DNA of 64,000 nucleotides, taken from positions 62,001 through 126,000 of the forward strand of contig NZ_JALLGK010000009.1 of NCBI RefSeq assembly GCF_023072595.1, read 5' to 3'. The notes under the pieces are model-generated. The model saw nothing but the letters and a program-made list of their open reading frames with translations. It had not been told where the DNA came from and ran no database searches. The translations under genes were made by a program, and so were the position numbers. Source of the stretch: Streptomyces sp. XM4193. Its GTDB lineage: Bacteria > Actinomycetota > Actinomycetes > Streptomycetales > Streptomycetaceae. Each line of letters opens with the position of its first letter. Position 1 is the first letter of the stretch. Positions 17,357 to 26,353 of this stretch are shown one piece after another.

Positions 17357-19798
17357 TCAGCCGGGGAAGGGCGGGTCGCCGCCGGGGTCGCCGGTCGGCG
17401 GTTCCTGTCCGCCGGGGTCGCCGCCTCCCGGGTCCCCGGGACCGCCGCCGCCCGGATCACCCGGACCGCCCGGTCCGCCGGGCCCGCCGGGATCGCCGCC
17501 ACCGGGGCCGCCCGGACCGCCGCCGCCCGGATCACCGCCGCCGTCCTGTCCCTCGTCGGCCCCGCCGTCCTGGCCGCCGTCCTGCCCCTCGTCGGCGCCG
17601 CCGTCCGCGCCGCCGTTGTCCTGGCCGCCCTCGTCACCGCCCGAGTCGCCCTGGCCGGGCGGCTGCTCGCCGTCGCCGGGCTGCTCCGGGTCGTTCGGGT
17701 CGCCCGGCGCGGGCGGCGGAACCTCCTCGGCCTCCAGCTCGAAGTCCTTGACCGCGCTGCCCTCCAGCGCGGCGGCGGTGTACTGGGCCCAGATCTGCGC
17801 CGGGTAGCCGCCGCCGCTGATCCGCTCCTGGCCGGCGGCTCCGTACAGCGACTTGTGGGCGCCGTTCTCCGGGTCCTGGCCCATCACGGAGATCACGGTC
17901 GTCAGGTCCGGGGTGTATCCGGCGAACCAGGCCGCGGTGTCCTTCTCCGCGGTACCGGTCTTGCCCGCCGCGGGCCGGCCGGCCGCCTGCGCCGCCTGGC
18001 CGGTACCGCCCTCGACGACGCTGCGCAGCATCGCGGTGGTGGAGTCGGCGGCCGAACGCTCGATCGCCTGCCGGGACTCGGGCTCGGGCAGCTTGATCCG
18101 CTCGCCGCCCCGGCTGATCTCCTCGATCATCGAGTAGTCGCGGTACTTCCCGTGGTTGGAGAGCGTGGTGTACGCCTGCGCCACGTCGAGTGTGCTGGGC
18201 GTGGCGGTGCCGAGCGAGACCGAGCTCTGCGCCTTGGCCAGCTCCGGGGTGTCCTTGGGGATGCCGAGCCTGGTCACGGTGTCCTTGACCTGCTCGGGTC
18301 CGACGTCCACGCCCATCTGCGCGAAGACCGCGTTGACCGACTTGTCCATCGCCTCGGTGACCGGGATCTGCCCGTAGGAGATGTCGCGCTCGTTCTGCGG
18401 GGCCCAGTCGGTGGGTTGGCCGCCGGCGGTGACCTGGCGTTTGCTGGTGCCGTCGTAGACGGTCTGGGGGCCGATCGGCTGGCCGTTGTACGCGGTCGAG
18501 TCGTTCTCCAGCGCGGCCGCGTAGACGAAGGGCTTGAACGTGGAGGCGGCCTGGTAGTCGCGACGGGTCGCGTTGTTGACGTACTGCTTGGTGTAGTCGA
18601 TGCCGCCGTACATCGCGACCACCTTGCCGGTTGTCGAATCGATCGACGTACCACCGGCCCGTACGTACTTGTCCACCTCGCGCTCGTCGTCGAGCCGGCT
18701 CATCAGCTTCTCGTCGACCGCCTTGACCATCGCCTCCTGGCGTTTGCGGTCGATGGTGGTGGTGATCCGGAACCCCCCGGAGGCCAGGCGCTGTTCGTCC
18801 ATGACCTCGCTGTTGATGAGGTGCTGTTTCACGGCCTCCAGCAGGTAGCCGCGCTGGCCGGACCGGCCCGGCGCCGCCTTGACGTCCTCGGGCTCGGGGA
18901 ACTTCATCCCGGCGCGCTCGGAGGACTTCAGCCAGCCCTCCTTGACCATGCCGTCCAGCGTGTAGTTCCAGCGGGCGAGGGCCTTGTCGCGGTTCTGCGG
19001 CTGGGCGGAGACGTCGTACGCGCTGGGGGAGTTGACGACGGCGGCCAGGTAGGCGCCCTCGGCGGTGGTGAGGTCCTCGGCGTTCTTGCCGTAGTACGCC
19101 TGGGCGGCGGACTGGATGCCGTAGGCGTTGCGGCCGAAGTAGCTGGTGTTGAGGTAGCCGATGAGGATGTCGTCCTTGCTGACCTCGCGGTCCAGCTTTA
19201 TGGCGATGAAGAACTCCTGCGCCTTGCGGGTGACGGTCCGCTCCTGCGACAGGTAGAAGTTCTTCACGTACTGCTGGGTGATGGTCGAGCCGGACTGCTT
19301 GCCCTCGCCGCGCACCATGTTCCAGGCCGCGCGCACCATCGCCTTGGGGTCGATCGCGGACTGGTTGTAGAAGTCCCGGTCCTCGGCGGCCAGTACGGCG
19401 TGCTGGACGCGTTTGGGTACCTGGGCGAGGGTGACGTTCTCCCGGTTGACCTCGCCGTCCTTGGCGATCGGGGTGCCGTCGGAGTAGAGGTAGACGTTGC
19501 TCTGCGCGACGGCGTGGTCCTTGGGCTCGGGCACGTCCACCAGCAGATAGCCGGCGACGAGCGTGCCGGTGCACAGCAGGAGGACGAGCAGCACCCCGCC
19601 GAGGACCATCCGCCAGGTGGGCACCAGCCGGCGCAGGCCGGTGCGCTTGCGCTTGCCCTCGGAGTCCTCGCCGTCGGCGGCGGCCCCGTCGGTCGGGGGC
19701 TCGGCGGCGTCCGGGCTGCCGGCGGCGTCCGGAGCGTTCGGAGTGTTCGGGCCCTCCTGGCCCGGGCGGTTTCCCTGGTGGTGCTGCTCGTCACTCAT
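17357..19798 (-). CDS. Bifunctional penicillin-binding protein (GT51 transglycosylase + transpeptidase)
   Basis: This 813-residue class A PBP polymerises and cross-links peptidoglycan at the outer face of the membrane. The start is MSDEQHHQ behind GAGGAG. Residues 1-60 are an acidic, Pro/Gly-rich cytosolic tail, 64-86 the membrane anchor, and 125-300 the GT51 domain (AAEDRDFYNQSAIDPKA with the catalytic Glu, GSTITQQYVKNFYLS). The transpeptidase has SxxK at S419-K422 (ASTFKPF), SVN and KTGTAEKD. The last 140 residues or so are a Gly/Pro/Asp/Glu/Gln-rich tail with PGDPGGGGPGG-type repeats, probably disordered and spanning the wall. The motifs look intact. Confidence 0.95.
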   Translation of the reverse strand: MSDEQHHQGNRPGQEGPNTPNAPDAAGSPDAAEPPTDGAAADGEDSEGKRKRTGLRRLVPTWRMVLGGVLLVLLLCTGTLVAGYLLVDVPEPKDHAVAQSNVYLYSDGTPIAKDGEVNRENVTLAQVPKRVQHAVLAAEDRDFYNQSAIDPKAMVRAAWNMVRGEGKQSGSTITQQYVKNFYLSQERTVTRKAQEFFIAIKLDREVSKDDILIGYLNTSYFGRNAYGIQSAAQAYYGKNAEDLTTAEGAYLAAVVNSPSAYDVSAQPQNRDKALARWNYTLDGMVKEGWLKSSERAGMKFPEPEDVKAAPGRSGQRGYLLEAVKQHLINSEVMDEQRLASGGFRITTTIDRKRQEAMVKAVDEKLMSRLDDEREVDKYVRAGGTSIDSTTGKVVAMYGGIDYTKQYVNNATRRDYQAASTFKPFVYAAALENDSTAYNGQPIGPQTVYDGTSKRQVTAGGQPTDWAPQNERDISYGQIPVTEAMDKSVNAVFAQMGVDVGPEQVKDTVTRLGIPKDTPELAKAQSSVSLGTATPSTLDVAQAYTTLSNHGKYRDYSMIEEISRGGERIKLPEPESRQAIERSAADSTTAMLRSVVEGGTGQAAQAAGRPAAGKTGTAEKDTAAWFAGYTPDLTTVISVMGQDPENGAHKSLYGAAGQERISGGGYPAQIWAQYTAAALEGSAVKDFELEAEEVPPPAPGDPNDPEQPGDGEQPPGQGDSGGDEGGQDNGGADGGADEGQDGGQDGGADEGQDGGGDPGGGGPGGPGGGDPGGPGGPGGPGDPGGGGPGDPGGGDPGGQEPPTGDPGGDPPFPG

Positions 19799-20164
19799 CT
19801 GTGCTGGGACTCCTCGTCCACGCTCGGGCGACTTGCGTCGTGTACGGCGCGCAAGGCCTGCAGGGCCATCCAAACGCATCGGGACCGCGCGAGCCCCAAT
19901 TGTCCTTCCCTGACACTGTCGCATCGCCGGTCCGGCTCAGTGACGAGTGCGGCGTACGTGCCACACACCCGGTCAGGTGTCCGGCGGCCGTCGACGACGG
20001 TTCGCCGGGGTGCCCCCGAGGATGAAGACGCGCGAAACACGCGATCGGATGCACTCCCGCGCGGTGTTGTGGTCCGGCACACGCGTCGCGACGGACTGTT
20101 TCCGCCGTTGGTGCGACGTGCGCGGGTGAAGTGCGGCAGTCGGCGGCGCGGGCGGCGGGCCGCG
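19799..20164. other. 366-bp intergenic region upstream of the PBP gene
   Basis: I see no supportable gene. The left part should hold the PBP promoter on the minus strand. A CG-rich right part precedes the end of the SGNH hydrolase gene. Confidence 0.6.
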
Positions 20165-21478
20165 TCAGCCGGCGACCGGGGAACCCTTGCCGGCCCTGAT
20201 CGACTGAAGGTCGACGGCCTGCGCCATCGCCCGGAACCCGTTGTCGCTGGGGTGCAGCCGGTCCCCGGAGTCGTACGCGGCGCGCAGCTGCTGGGGCGCC
20301 GCCGGGTCGCGCAGGGCGGCGTCGAAGTCGATCAGTCCGTCGAACGCCTCGCTCGCGCGGAGCCGGTCGTTGACCTGCTGGCGCACGGCCTCCACCCGCG
20401 GGGTGTGCATCCGGTGTCCGGCGAACGGCGTCAACGTCCCGACCAGCACGCGGTGTCCGCGGTTGTGCGCCTGCTCGGCGAGCTGTTCGAGCCCCTGGAC
20501 CAGCAGCGCGGCGTCGCGCTGCTGCGGGCGCTTGATGAGGTCGTTGATGCCCAGCTGGAGCACGACCGTGCGGACCCCGGTGCGGGTGAGCACGTCGCGG
20601 TCCATTCTGGTGAGCGCGCTGGGCCCGTTGTTGGGCGAGTAGCGGCTGCCGTCGATCAGGATGCGGTTTCCGCTTATCCCTGCGTTGAGCACGCTGTAGG
20701 CGGGAGCGCCGCGTTCGGTGCGCAGCCGCTCGCCGAGGAAGTCGGGCCAGCGGCGGTTGGCTCCCGGGCTGGAGGTGATGCCGTCGGTGATCGAGTCGCC
20801 GATGACGACCACGGCGCCCTCGGTCTCGGTCGTCCAGACGTCGACGCCGGTGACGTAACGCCAGTACGGGCTCTGCTGGTTGTAGGCGGTGCCGTCCTCG
20901 GAGCCGGTGTGCTCGCCCTCCGCCAGATAGCTGGTCTGGCGGGCGAAGGGGTGGTACGTCACCGGGCCGGAGGGCTCGGGGGAGTACGTGGTGACCAGCA
21001 GGTCGGCGGCGTGCGGCACGTTCAGCCGTACCGCGTCGCTGGTGACCATGCCGCCGGGCGGGATGGTCACCGACTCCTGGGTGCCGAAGGTCAGTCTGCG
21101 CATGGTGCCGGGCGCGGCGTTCGGGGCGCTGGGGGCGGCGGCGACCGCGAGGGTGGCGTGCGAGATCAGCAGCGGCTGGGTGCCGAAGAGGTTGGAGAGC
21201 TGGATGCGGGCGGCGGTGCCGGAGATCGAGCTGTGCAGGACGTTTCGGATGGATCGACCGGGGTAGCCCTGAGGTGCGTTGGGTTCCGCGGCTGCCGCCG
21301 CGGTCGCCCAGGTGCCGATCCAGCTGCCGGATGAGGCTGGGGCTGCCGAGCCCCGTCCGCCGGTGCCCGGTTTCGGGGATTCCTCGGCTCCGCCGAAGCT
21401 CATGAATATCGCTCCGGAGACGAGGACGACGATGGCCGCGAAGCCGGCCAGCAATGCGTAGCCCATGTTCTTGCTCAT
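20165..21478 (-). CDS. Secreted SGNH/GDSL-family hydrolase
   Basis: This 437-residue esterase/lipase-like protein starts MSKNMGYALLAGFAAIVVLVSGAIF, a signal peptide or membrane anchor. A beta-rich N-terminal half (residues 60-220) precedes the SGNH domain with block I VVVIGDSITDG (catalytic Ser), block II Gly/Asn region NAGISGNRI, block III LQLGINDL and block V SGDRLHPSDNG (catalytic Asp and His). The substrate is probably an acyl or acetyl ester in an extracellular polymer. An upstream ATG at 21574 has a nearby AAGG and would add 32 residues without a signal sequence, so I prefer 21478. Confidence 0.9.
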   Translation of the reverse strand: MSKNMGYALLAGFAAIVVLVSGAIFMSFGGAEESPKPGTGGRGSAAPASSGSWIGTWATAAAAAEPNAPQGYPGRSIRNVLHSSISGTAARIQLSNLFGTQPLLISHATLAVAAAPSAPNAAPGTMRRLTFGTQESVTIPPGGMVTSDAVRLNVPHAADLLVTTYSPEPSGPVTYHPFARQTSYLAEGEHTGSEDGTAYNQQSPYWRYVTGVDVWTTETEGAVVVIGDSITDGITSSPGANRRWPDFLGERLRTERGAPAYSVLNAGISGNRILIDGSRYSPNNGPSALTRMDRDVLTRTGVRTVVLQLGINDLIKRPQQRDAALLVQGLEQLAEQAHNRGHRVLVGTLTPFAGHRMHTPRVEAVRQQVNDRLRASEAFDGLIDFDAALRDPAAPQQLRAAYDSGDRLHPSDNGFRAMAQAVDLQSIRAGKGSPVAG

Positions 21479-21787
21479 GGGCGCCTGCCCGCGGTCATTC
21501 TGTGGTGTCCCCCCTGGGCGAGATGTGCGCAGCAATGATCCCACGAGCCGTACACGCACCGGACCGCGGGCCATAGACCTTCACATCTCGAGCAGTTGTC
21601 GATCACCGGGCCCCGCCCGGCGGAGCGCACCCCTCCGCACGCTTCGAGGGTCAAGACGCGGCCGGAGCCGGGGACGTTGCGTGCGCGGGCGTGTTCTGTG
21701 TCTCACCGTTCGGGCACGGTCGCCTCCGGTGTCCGGGGGTACGGGAGGCGACAATGCACGGGGACCGCGAGAGACGGGTGGGAGCGG

Positions 21788-23137
21788 ATGGAACGCAGCA
21801 CGACCAGGGCCGGCGCGGACGGCGGCGAGCCGGTGGCAGCACCCCCGCCCTCCGCCGCGGGACTCGCCCGCGACCTCAGCGCCTTCACCGCCGCCGACCG
21901 GGAGAAGCAGCGCGGCGTACGGCAGATGAAAATCATCGCGACCAGCGCACTGGTGGTGGCCGCCGTGGTGTACGCGCTGGCCACCTGGGCGGAGCGCACC
22001 GGCGCAGGCGCCTGGGCCGGGTACGTCGCCGCGGCGGCGGAGGCGGGCATGGTCGGCGCGCTGGCCGACTGGTTCGCGGTGACGGCGCTGTTCAAGCACC
22101 CGATGGGGCTGCCGATCCCGCACACCGCGATCATTCGCACCAAGAAGGATCAACTCGGCGAGAACCTCGGCGAGTTCGTCGGTGACAACTTCCTCGCCGA
22201 GGACGTTGTGCGGCAGCGGCTGCGCGCGGTGGGCATCAGCCGCAGGCTGGGCACCTGGCTGGCGCAGCCCGAGCACGCCGACCGCGTCACCGCCGAACTG
22301 GCCACCGCGGTGCGCGGCGCGCTCACCGTGCTGCGCGACTCCGACGTGCAGGCGGTGGTCGGCGAGGCGATCACCCGCCGGGCCGACGCCCAGGAGATCG
22401 CTCCCGGCCTCGGCAACGTGCTGGAGAAGGTGGTGGCCGACGGCGGACACCGCAAGGTGGTCGACCTGATCTGCGTCAAGGCGCACGACTGGCTGGTGGA
22501 GCACCGGGGTTCGGTGCTGGACGCGGTCTCCGGCGGCGCTCCGGGCTGGACCCCGCGCTTCGTCGACCAGAAGGTCGGCGACCGCGTCTACCGCGAACTC
22601 CTGCGCTTCGTCACGGAGATCAGGGACATGCCCGAGCACCCGGCGCGCGGTGCGATCGACACCTTCCTGGCCGACTTCGCCCGCGAACTGCGCGAGGACC
22701 GGCAGACCAGGGAGCGCGTGGAGCGCCTGAAGTCCGAGATCCTCGCCCGCGGCGAGGTCCAGGACGTCATCGCCTCCGCCTGGTCCTCGATCCGCGCCAT
22801 GCTGCTGGCCGCCGCCGAGGACGAGCAGAGCGAACTGCGGCTGCGCGTACGGGCGTCGCTCATCTCCCTGGGGTCCCGGCTGGCCTCGGACGAGCGGATG
22901 CAGCACAAGGTGGACGACTGGCTGGAGGGCGCCGCCACGCACGTGGTGACCACCTACCGGGGCGAGATCACCTCGCTGATCACCGAGACCGTCGCCGGCT
23001 GGGACGCCGACCAGACCTCCCGGAAGATCGAGGCGAACATCGGCCGCGACCTCCAGTTCATCCGCATCAACGGCACCGTCGTCGGCGCGCTCGCGGGCCT
23101 GGCGATCCACACCTTCACCCACGCACTCGGCGGCTGA
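21788..23137 (+). CDS. DUF445 family membrane protein
   Basis: This 449-residue protein has an N-terminal basic segment, two membrane helices (MKIIATSALVVAAVVYALATW and YVAAAAEAGMVGALADWFAVTALF) and the signature ADWFAVTALFKHPMGLPIPHTAIIRTKKDQLGENLG, diagnostic of DUF445 (YjiN-like). A long helical, probably coiled-coil region with many Arg/Glu residues follows, and a C-terminal membrane segment (INGTVVGALAGLAIHTFTHAL) closes the chain. The ATG at 21788 has GGGAG upstream. The biochemical function of the family is unknown. Confidence 0.9.
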   Translation: MERSTTRAGADGGEPVAAPPPSAAGLARDLSAFTAADREKQRGVRQMKIIATSALVVAAVVYALATWAERTGAGAWAGYVAAAAEAGMVGALADWFAVTALFKHPMGLPIPHTAIIRTKKDQLGENLGEFVGDNFLAEDVVRQRLRAVGISRRLGTWLAQPEHADRVTAELATAVRGALTVLRDSDVQAVVGEAITRRADAQEIAPGLGNVLEKVVADGGHRKVVDLICVKAHDWLVEHRGSVLDAVSGGAPGWTPRFVDQKVGDRVYRELLRFVTEIRDMPEHPARGAIDTFLADFARELREDRQTRERVERLKSEILARGEVQDVIASAWSSIRAMLLAAAEDEQSELRLRVRASLISLGSRLASDERMQHKVDDWLEGAATHVVTTYRGEITSLITETVAGWDADQTSRKIEANIGRDLQFIRINGTVVGALAGLAIHTFTHALGG

Positions 23138-23208
23138 GCCCGTCCCGCCCGCGTACCGGAACGTGGTTACGGTCCAGTACGTGGGCGGGACTTGCGCCCG
23201 CGGCGCGT

Positions 23209-23232
23209 CGGCTTGGAGGATCGTCCAAGCCG
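23209..23232 (+). promoter_or_regulatory. Hairpin between the DUF445 and FAH-hydrolase genes
   Basis: CGGCTTGGA pairs perfectly with TCCAAGCCG around a 6-nt loop. It is 72 bp after the DUF445 stop and 50 bp before the next start. It may terminate the first gene or lie in the leader of the second; the sequence does not decide. Confidence 0.5.
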
Positions 23233-23281
23233 ATGGCCGTCCCCATCGCGACTTCGATGACCACGATCACTGGAGTGTGCG

Positions 23282-24139
23282 ATGAAACTGCTGCGTGTGG
23301 GGCCCCGTGGGGCGGAACGACCGGCCGCGCTCGACCGTCGGGACGTTCTCCGCGATCTGTCCGGGCTGCTGCCGGACATCGACTCCGCGCTGCTGGCCGA
23401 TCCGGTCGCGCTCGGCCGGATCGCCGAGGCGCTGGAGACCGGTGAGCTGCCGGCGCTCGACCGGGCCGGACTGCGCACCGGCCCGCCGATCGCGGACATC
23501 GGCAAGATCGTCTGCATCGGCCTCAACTACCGCGACCACGCCGCCGAGATCGGTGCGCCGCTGCCCGTCGAACCGCTGGTCTTCATGAAGGCGCCGGACA
23601 CCGTCGTCGGCCCCCGGGACGACGTGCTGGTACCTCGCGGCAGTCGCAAGACCGACTGGGAGGTGGAGCTGGCGATCGTCATCGGCCGCACCGCGCGCTA
23701 TCTGGAGAGCGAGGAGGAGGCGCGCGCCGCCGTCGCGGGATACACCGTCAGCCACGACGTCTCCGAGCGGGCGTTCATGCTCGAACGCGGCGGGCAGTGG
23801 GACAAGGGCAAGAACTGCGAGACCTTCAACCCGCTCGGCCCCTGGCTGGTCACCGCCGACGAGGTACCCGACCCGCAGAGCCTCGGGCTGCGACTGTGGG
23901 TCAACGGCGAGCTGCAGCAGGACGGCAGCACCGCCGACCAGGTCTTCGGGGTGTTCGAAGTCGTGCGCCACCTCAGCCAGTTCATGACGCTGCGGCCGGG
24001 CGACGTCGTCAACACCGGCACCCCGGCCGGCGTCGCCAACGGCCGGCCGGAGCCCAAGCCGTTCCTGCGGGCCGGCGACGTGGTGGAGCTGGAGGTCGAC
24101 GGACTCGGCCGCCAGCGCCAGGAGTTCACCCCCGCCTGA
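23282..24139 (+). CDS. Fumarylacetoacetate hydrolase (FAH) family protein
   Basis: This 285-residue FAH-superfamily hydrolase or lyase has the N-terminal extension of about 75 residues typical of ureidoglycolate lyase-like or 2-keto-3-deoxy-L-fuconate-type members. The core motifs are KIVCIGLNYRDHAAEIG, PLVFMKAPDTVVGP, DWEVELAIVIGR with the metal-binding Glu residues, SHDVSERAF and GDVVNTGTPAGVANG. It acts on a C-C bond of a beta-diketo or hydroxypyruvate-like substrate. The precise substrate cannot be read from the sequence. The next gene, an oxidoreductase on the opposite strand, gives no pathway hint. Confidence 0.9.
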   Translation: MKLLRVGPRGAERPAALDRRDVLRDLSGLLPDIDSALLADPVALGRIAEALETGELPALDRAGLRTGPPIADIGKIVCIGLNYRDHAAEIGAPLPVEPLVFMKAPDTVVGPRDDVLVPRGSRKTDWEVELAIVIGRTARYLESEEEARAAVAGYTVSHDVSERAFMLERGGQWDKGKNCETFNPLGPWLVTADEVPDPQSLGLRLWVNGELQQDGSTADQVFGVFEVVRHLSQFMTLRPGDVVNTGTPAGVANGRPEPKPFLRAGDVVELEVDGLGRQRQEFTPA

Positions 24140-24248
24140 CGAGGCGCCGGCGCGGCTCGGGTCCGTACCGCGAGCAGCGCCGGCGCCGGCGTGCCGGGCG
24201 AGCGGTTGCCGCAGCCCCACAGCGGTGCAGCGGCACTGCGGCAGAAAG

Positions 24249-24288
24249 CCACAGCACCACAGCACCACAGCACCGCAGCACCACAGCG
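24249..24288. repeat. Short tandem repeat of a 10/9-bp CCACAGCA unit
   Basis: Four copies of CCACAGCA/CCGCAGCA sit between the convergent FAH and Gfo/Idh genes, within the 151-bp gap. The repeat ends at the stop codon of the oxidoreductase. Confidence 0.7.
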
Positions 24289-24290
24289 GC

Positions 24291-25406
24291 TCAGTCGAGC
24301 GGGACGACCCTGTCCTCGGTCGCCGAGAGGCGGGCCGCCTCCAGCACGCGCAGCGTCGCCGCGGCCTGCTCGGCGGTCACCGGGGGCTCGCCGCCCTCGC
24401 GCACCGCGGCGGCGATCGCCCGGTAGTACGCCGGGTAGTCGCCGTCCAGGCTGGGCACCGGCCGTGTCTCGCCGAGCTCGCCGAGCGAACCCCAGGCCGA
24501 CGGCGGCTCGGAGCCCCAGGGGGCGCCCGGCACCGGACGCTTGCCCTCGCGCAGCACCGCCTCCTGCGGGTCGAGGCCGTACTTCACGTACGCGGCCCTG
24601 CTGCCCAGCACCCGGAAGCGCGGGCCCAGTTGGGCGGCGGTCGCGCTCACCCACAGGTGTGAGCGCACCCCGCTCTCGTGCGTCAGCGCCAGGAAGGTGT
24701 CGTCGTCGGCCGCGGCGTTCTCGCGCCGCACGTCCGCCTCCGCGTAGACCGTGCGCACCGGACCGAACAGCGTCAGTGCCTGGTCCACCACGTGGCTGCC
24801 GAGGTCGTAGAGGAGCCCGCCGATCTCGGCGGGGTCGCCGGACTCGCGCCAGCCGCCCTTGAGCTTGGGCCGCCAGCGCTCGTACCGCGACTCGAAACGG
24901 TGCACCTCGCCCAGCTCGCCGTCGGCGAGGAGCTTGTCCAGGGTGCGGAAGTCGCTGTCCCAGCGGCGGTTGTGGAAGGTGGAGAGCAGCAGGCCGCGTT
25001 CGCGGGCGAGGCCGGCCAGGGCCAGGGCCTCGGCGGAGGTGGCGGCGAGCGGTTTGTCCACGACCACCGGCAGGCCGGCCCGCAACACCCGCTCGGCGAG
25101 CGGGACATGGGTCTTGTTGGGGGAGGCGAGGACCACCAGGTCCAGCTCGTCGGCCTGGGCGAGGAGGGCGTCGACGTCCTCGGTGGCACGGGCGTCGGGG
25201 TACTTCTTCGCCACGTCCGCCTGCCGGTCGGGGTCGGAGGTGACGACCGCCTCCAGCGAGAGCTCCGGCTCGGCGTCGATCAGGGGCGCGTGGAAGAACG
25301 ATCCCGCAACTCCGTAGCCCACGAGTCCCACCCGCAGTGGTACGGGCCTGGCGGGCTCCGCCTCGCCGTCGGTGGTGTCCTGCGGGGTCTGGTCTGTGTC
25401 GGACAT
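24291..25406 (-). CDS. Gfo/Idh/MocA family oxidoreductase
   Basis: This 371-residue NAD(P)-dependent sugar or polyol dehydrogenase starts MSDTDQTPQDTTDG, a disordered acidic stretch. The Rossmann motif is RVGLVGYGVAGSFFHAPLI, followed by VVLASPNKTHVPLAERVL, the catalytic-lysine motif VVVDKPLAATSAEA and the C-terminal domain with LYDLGSHVVDQALTLFG. It resembles YhhX/YdgJ-type scyllo-inositol or oxidised-sugar dehydrogenases, but the substrate is unassigned. The start at 25406 is the ATG just before the first ordered region; a longer upstream frame is not protein-like. Confidence 0.92.
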   Translation of the reverse strand: MSDTDQTPQDTTDGEAEPARPVPLRVGLVGYGVAGSFFHAPLIDAEPELSLEAVVTSDPDRQADVAKKYPDARATEDVDALLAQADELDLVVLASPNKTHVPLAERVLRAGLPVVVDKPLAATSAEALALAGLARERGLLLSTFHNRRWDSDFRTLDKLLADGELGEVHRFESRYERWRPKLKGGWRESGDPAEIGGLLYDLGSHVVDQALTLFGPVRTVYAEADVRRENAAADDDTFLALTHESGVRSHLWVSATAAQLGPRFRVLGSRAAYVKYGLDPQEAVLREGKRPVPGAPWGSEPPSAWGSLGELGETRPVPSLDGDYPAYYRAIAAAVREGGEPPVTAEQAAATLRVLEAARLSATEDRVVPLD

Positions 25407-25738
25407 TCTCAGCTGACCTTCTGCCGTGCGGCTCCGCGCCCGTCGGAGCGCGGACGTGCGTGCGGACCGGCCATGGTACGCATGCCGGCCGGCGCGTGGG
25501 CACGCTCGGGTGACCCCCGGGGGCGGGTTCCCGGGGGCAACGCACCGATCCGGGCGGGTATCGCCGAAGCCGCCCGAAGGGTTCCGACCGCCCGAAGGGT
25601 TCGGCTGTGTGAAGGGGTCGCCCGAAGGGTCCGGGCGACGGGTTCGGGCCGCGCGAAGTGCGGCCGGCGACTCCGTGCCTGCGCCGGGTGCGCTGCCGCA
25701 CACCCCGTGCTCCGTTCCGGAGTCGCCGCCGTCCGGGG
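25407..25738. other. 332-bp gap with CGCCCGAAGGGT repeats
   Basis: CGCCCGAAGGGT recurs at about 25571, 25589 and 25619, with degenerate relatives (GAAGGGGTC) between. No gene is supportable; the region should include the promoter of the oxidoreductase gene. Confidence 0.6.
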
Positions 25739-26104
25739 CTACTTGCCGATGGTCACGCTCGTGTTGTCCAGCAGTGCGGTGTGCGTCGCGGCCGTGATCA
25801 TCAGGACGATCACCAGCAGGCCGGGGAGCGAGGTGCCGTCGGGGGTCAGCATGACGACCGTCATGACGACGATCGTGTTCACGATGTAGGTGACCGGCAA
25901 CCACCAGGCGACCACGCGCTTGACCGCGGCGACGACGAAGGGGAGCGGGGCCAGGAAGCCGAGCGAGAGCACCGGCACGAGAGTCCAGACGACCCGCGCC
26001 AACGGGCCGCCGAACATCCGGGGCCGGGCCGCCGGGTACGGCGCGGTGGCGTACGGGTTCGGCTGGTGGTAGCCGTACTGCGGGGTTTGGTAGGGGTTTG
26101 TCAC
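25739..26104 (-). CDS. Small membrane protein with Tyr/Pro/Gln-rich N-terminus
   Basis: This 121-residue protein starts at GTG (VTNPYQTPQYGYHQPNPYATAPYPAARPRM), a Tyr/Pro/Asn-rich cytosolic tail common in actinobacterial membrane proteins. Three or four hydrophobic helices follow (VVWTLVPVLSLGFLAPLPFVVAAV, WWLPVTYIVNTIVVMTVVML, LPGLLVIVLMITAATHTALL). AAGGG lies upstream. I do not recognise a family. The tail resembles proline-rich regions that bind cytoplasmic partners, but no function can be assigned. Confidence 0.82.
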   Translation of the reverse strand: MTNPYQTPQYGYHQPNPYATAPYPAARPRMFGGPLARVVWTLVPVLSLGFLAPLPFVVAAVKRVVAWWLPVTYIVNTIVVMTVVMLTPDGTSLPGLLVIVLMITAATHTALLDNTSVTIGK

Positions 26105-26353
26105 GTCAGAGCCCTTCGAGCGGTGGGTGAGCGCCACTGTGAGACATCCGACGGGGCCTTTTGGTTGCGAGCACCGCAACTTTCTGCCGTCTGCCGCCCG
26201 TGCCGCCTGCGCCGTCCGCCGGGGTTCGCCCGCCTCGTCGGGCACTCACCTGCATCGGGAACGTACCGGCAGGCCGCACCGCGCCCGGGTCGGCTTAGGC
26301 TGGAGACGTCCCCGCACCGCACGTCCCGCACCGCACGGCAGGAGATCCTTCCA

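Noticed and set aside
17174..21334. Plus-strand 1386-residue frame opposite the PBP and SGNH genes
   Set aside because: It is antisense to two genes with intact motifs and crosses a terminator; no domain is visible in it.
24249..24288. CRISPR-like array
   Set aside because: Units are 9-10 bp without spacers; it is a simple tandem repeat.
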